A stretch of DNA of 15,313 nt from JBOHER01 sp050701115 (GTDB lineage: Bacteria; Actinomycetota; Actinomycetes; Mycobacteriales; Pseudonocardiaceae), in NCBI GenBank assembly GCA_050701115.1, contig JBOHER010000241.1, forward strand, positions 1 to 15,313. Reading direction: 5' to 3'. Of the stretch, positions 12,802 to 15,313 are shown one piece after another. The stretch's first letter is position 1. Every line of letters begins with the position of its first letter. The position numbers were made by a program, and so were the translations under genes. The notes beneath the pieces were generated by a model. That model ran no database searches and was not told the origin of the DNA. It worked only from the letters and a program-made list of their open reading frames with translations.

Positions 12802-14064
12802 TCAGGCAGTGGGGACGCTGATCTCCCCGTTGACCGCGCGCAGCCCGATGTCGGTGCGGTGGTGACCGCCGGGCAGGTGCACCTTGGCCACCCGCTGGTA
12901 GGCATGCTCGCGAGCGGCCTCGAGGTCGTCGCCGAGCCCGATCACGGCGAGCACCCGGCCGCCCGCCGACACCACGGCGCCATCCTCCCTGCGCCGAGTC
13001 CCCGCGTGCAGCACGCCCTCCGCGTCCGCGCCGGTGATCACGTCACCCATCCGAGGACGGCCGGGGTAACCCTCGGCGGCGAGCACCACGGCCACGGCTG
13101 CGCCGGGCGACCAGTCCAGCGGCGGCTGCTCATCCAGCAGGCCGGTGGCCGTCGCGTGCAGCAAACCGGCCAGCGGGGTCCGCAGCAGGGCCAGCACGGC
13201 CTGGGTCTCCGGGTCACCGAACCGGCAGTTGAACTCGATCACCTGCGGGCCATCCGGTGTAAGGGCGAGCCCCGCGTAGAGCAGGCCGGAGAACGGCGTG
13301 CCCCGCGCGGCCAGTTCGTCGACGACCGGCTGCACGATCCGCGCCACGATGTTGCCGACCAGGTCCGCCGGGGCCCAGGGCAACGGCGCGTAGGCGCCCA
13401 TCCCACCGGTGTTCGGCCCGGCGTCGCCGTCGCCGACCCGCTTGAAGTCCTGGGCGGGCAGTAATGCGCGCACGGTGTGCCCGTCGACCAGGCAGAACAG
13501 TGAGGCCTCCGGCCCGTCGAGGAAGGACTCGAGCAGGACCGAGTGGCCATCGTCGAGCAGCGTACTGGCGTGCGCCCGGGCCTGGTCGTAGTCGGTTGTG
13601 ACGACCACGCCCTTGCCAGCGGCCAGACCGTCGTCCTTGACCACCCAGGTCGGCCCGAACCGGCCGAAGGCGGCGTCCAGGTGGGCGGGGTTGTCCACGA
13701 TCTCACCGCGCGCGGTGAGCACGTTCGCGGCGGCCATCACGTCCTTGGCGAAGGCTTTGGAGCCCTCGATGCGAGCCGCCGCTGCGGACGGCCCGAAGCA
13801 GGGGATGCCCGCAGCGCGCACCGCATCCGCGGCGCCTGCGACAAGCGGGACCTCGGGGCCGATGACGACGAGGTCGGCCTGCCACCGGCCGGCCAGCTCG
13901 GCGACGTAAGCGGGGTCGGTAACGTCGACGGCAAGCTGCTCGGCGAGCGCGGCGATACCCGCGTTGCCGGGAGCGCACGCCAACGCGGTGACCGCGGGGT
14001 CGTGCGAGAGGGCAAGGACGAGGGCATGCTCACGGGCTCCGGAGCCGATAACCAGGACGCGCAC
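12802..14064 (-). CDS. purD: Phosphoribosylamine-glycine ligase PurD
   Basis: A 420-residue cytoplasmic ATP-grasp enzyme joining glycine to phosphoribosylamine in the second step of IMP synthesis. The N-terminal domain begins RVLVIGSGAREHAL (2-15). GPEVPLVAG (69-77), GSKAFAKDVM (101-110), the ATP-grasp VVKDDGLAAGKGVVV (141-155), AGPNTGGMGAYAP (215-227) and VIEFNCRFGDPETQ (275-288; E277 and N279 bind magnesium) follow in normal order. Length is normal from the GTG at 14064; a longer frame to 14160 would overlap the divergent gene and adds non-family sequence. No Shine-Dalgarno sequence is present, but TACCCT lies 7 nt before the GTG, suggesting leaderless expression. The PE-like operon follows after 111 bp. 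Confidence 0.97.
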   Translation of the reverse strand: MRVLVIGSGAREHALVLALSHDPAVTALACAPGNAGIAALAEQLAVDVTDPAYVAELAGRWQADLVVIGPEVPLVAGAADAVRAAGIPCFGPSAAAARIEGSKAFAKDVMAAANVLTARGEIVDNPAHLDAAFGRFGPTWVVKDDGLAAGKGVVVTTDYDQARAHASTLLDDGHSVLLESFLDGPEASLFCLVDGHTVRALLPAQDFKRVGDGDAGPNTGGMGAYAPLPWAPADLVGNIVARIVQPVVDELAARGTPFSGLLYAGLALTPDGPQVIEFNCRFGDPETQAVLALLRTPLAGLLHATATGLLDEQPPLDWSPGAAVAVVLAAEGYPGRPRMGDVITGADAEGVLHAGTRRREDGAVVSAGGRVLAVIGLGDDLEAAREHAYQRVAKVHLPGGHHRTDIGLRAVNGEISVPTA

Positions 14065-14071
14065 GTCGAGC

Positions 14072-14077
14072 AGGGTA
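14072..14077 (-). promoter_or_regulatory. Putative -10 box of purD (leaderless)
   Basis: The minus strand reads TACCCT, identical to the box before purB, then GCTCGAC (7 nt) and the purD GTG. Transcription would start at or next to the first codon. A matching -35 was not found in the 89-bp divergent gap. Confidence 0.47.
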
Positions 14078-14153
14078 GTCGCCGCCCTCGGATGCCCGGT
14101 CGGCACCGGCGTTCCAACGCGGGCCGGACCACACGGATCAGAGAGGATGGACC

Positions 14154-15281
14154 TTGTCACGCATCAAGTTGGCCGCGCTTGCGTTGTCCGGTATCGCGGT
14201 GTTGACCGCTATCGCCGGTACCACGACCGCGACCGCGGCCACCCCGCAGAAAGGGACCACCAACTCGGTGCACGCGAAGGCGCAGCAGGCACCCCTGGTC
14301 ATCGGGCACCGGGGCGCTTCGGGTTACCGCCCGGAGCACACGCTCGCGTCCTACGAGCTCGCGGCCAGGATGGGCGCCGACTACATCGAACCCGACCTGG
14401 TGACCACCTCCGACGGTGTAGTGGTCGCCCGGCACGAGCCGGAAATCGGCGGCACCACCGATGTCGCCGAACGGCCGGAGTTCGCCGATCGCAAGACCAC
14501 CAAATCGCTGGATGGCGTCTCGGTCACCGGCTGGTTCGCCGAGGACTTCACGCTGGCCGAGCTCAAGACCTTGCGCGCCAAGGAGCGCATCCCCGAGCTC
14601 CGCCCGAACAACACCCGCTTCGATGGCCGCTACCAAGTGCCCACGCTGCAGGAAATCATCGACCTTGCCAAGCGGCTGTCCAAGGAGCTGGGCAGGGAGA
14701 TCGGCATCTACCCGGAGACCAAGCACCCGACCTACTTCCGCTCGATGGGGTTACCGCTTGAGCCAGCGCTGGCCGACGCGCTCGAACGCAACGGTCTGAA
14801 CCGGCCCAAGGCCAAGGTCTTCGTGCAGTCCTTCGAGGTCGCCAACCTCAAGCAGTTGAGCGGCACGCTGCGGGTTCCGCTGGTGCAGCTGATCAACTCG
14901 TCGGGCGCGCCGTACGACTTCGTGGCCGCCGGTGACCCCCGGACCTACGACGATCTGTCCACCCCGGCCGGCCTCGCCGAGATCGCCACCTACGCCGACG
15001 GAGTCGGCCCGGCCAAGGCCAGGATCATTCCGCGCAACGCCCAGGGTTACTTGACCGAGCCGACCAGTTTCGTGTCCGACGCGCATGCGGCCGGGCTTGT
15101 GGTGCACCCGTGGACCTTCCGCGCGGAGAACGCCTTCCTGCCGGCCGACTACCGGTCATCCGGCGACCCGGCGGCCTGGGGCGACACCTTCGCCGAGTTC
15201 GAGAAGTTCCTGGCCACCGGCATCGACGGCGTGTTCGCCGACCAACCGGACATCGCCCGTGCGGCGGTCGACGACAACTAG
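14154..15281 (+). CDS. Secreted glycerophosphodiester phosphodiesterase
   Basis: A 375-residue GDPD-family (GlpQ-like) enzyme that hydrolyses deacylated phospholipids to glycerol-3-phosphate and an alcohol, outside the membrane. A signal peptide covers about 1-28 (basic MSRIK, hydrophobic LAALALSGIAVLTAIAG, cleavage after an ATA). Catalytic motifs are GHRGASGYRPEHT at 51-63 (H52, R53), IEPDLV at 78-83 (E79, D81), ARHE at 92-95 (H94), YPETK at 186-190 (E188) and DGVFADQPD near the end. These are the family's metal- and phosphate-binding residues. The start is TTG at 14154, with GAGAGGA ending 6 nt before it; ATG 14147 is out of frame. The gene is divergent from purD. A long insert between H94 and the next motif is also seen in GlpQ-type enzymes. 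Confidence 0.93.
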   Translation: MSRIKLAALALSGIAVLTAIAGTTTATAATPQKGTTNSVHAKAQQAPLVIGHRGASGYRPEHTLASYELAARMGADYIEPDLVTTSDGVVVARHEPEIGGTTDVAERPEFADRKTTKSLDGVSVTGWFAEDFTLAELKTLRAKERIPELRPNNTRFDGRYQVPTLQEIIDLAKRLSKELGREIGIYPETKHPTYFRSMGLPLEPALADALERNGLNRPKAKVFVQSFEVANLKQLSGTLRVPLVQLINSSGAPYDFVAAGDPRTYDDLSTPAGLAEIATYADGVGPAKARIIPRNAQGYLTEPTSFVSDAHAAGLVVHPWTFRAENAFLPADYRSSGDPAAWGDTFAEFEKFLATGIDGVFADQPDIARAAVDDN

Positions 15282-15313
15282 CCGGCCAGCGGTGCTCGGG
15301 CACACATTCGTAG

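Noticed and set aside
12802..14160. 452-residue start for PurD
   Set aside because: The 32 added residues are not part of the PurD fold and overlap the divergent phosphodiesterase start.
1..15313. tRNA, rRNA, CRISPR array, integrase or insertion sequence
   Set aside because: No cloverleaf, regularly spaced repeat, transposase motif or attachment-site duplication was found by reading both strands.

Overview
The window is high-GC DNA from an actinobacterium, most likely a Pseudonocardiales member. The evidence is the strong G/C preference at third codon positions, the many GTG starts, several genes with no Shine-Dalgarno sequence but a TANNNT box 6-8 nt ahead of the start, a SigE-family ECF sigma factor, and a PE-like/PPE-like/EspG-like type VII secretion cassette. 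The order purD - purB - purC is also found in mycobacteria (Rv0772, Rv0777, Rv0780 in M. tuberculosis), so the backbone looks like an old actinobacterial purine locus into which other genes are interleaved. The genus cannot be fixed from the sequence alone.

Layout. 1-854: purC (minus), cut by the left edge. 883-1821: TauE/SafE-type permease (minus), just upstream of purC. 1822-2124: a 303-bp divergent regulatory region. 2125-2952: SAM hydroxide adenosyltransferase (plus), overlapping tail-to-tail with a MOSC-domain protein (2904-3728, minus) that follows purB (3734-5170, minus). 5239-5847: TetR regulator (minus). 5878-6630 and 6623-7132: single-pass putative anti-sigma factor and SigE-family sigma factor (minus, overlapping, sigma first). 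7295-8365: threonine aldolase (plus), whose stop codon shares a CTAG with that of a 57-residue membrane protein (8362-8535, minus). 8643-9818: class I aminotransferase (minus). 9877-10656, 10653-12314 and 12328-12690: EspG-like chaperone, PPE-like and PE-like proteins (minus, one operon read PE, PPE, EspG). 12802-14064: purD (minus). 14154-15281: secreted glycerophosphodiester phosphodiesterase (plus).

How the genes work together. purC, purB and purD are three steps of IMP/AMP synthesis. The SAM hydrolase releases adenosine and methionine, so it touches both purine and sulfur metabolism, and it diverges from a possible sulfite/sulfonate permease. The sigma/anti-sigma pair and the TetR gene form a regulatory block. 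The PE/PPE/EspG set is a compact substrate-plus-chaperone module without any secretion machinery in view, so it must rely on an ESX system encoded elsewhere.

The observations most worth following are: (i) purC, purB and purD all start with GTG directly behind a TANNNT box, which suggests shared leaderless expression; the threonine aldolase and aminotransferase look similar; (ii) a GNAACC-N16/17-CGTC motif occurs both before the sigma gene and before the PE/PPE/EspG operon, so the sigma factor may control itself and that operon; (iii) the orphan PE/PPE/EspG cassette itself. No tRNA, rRNA, CRISPR array, insertion sequence or integrase was seen.
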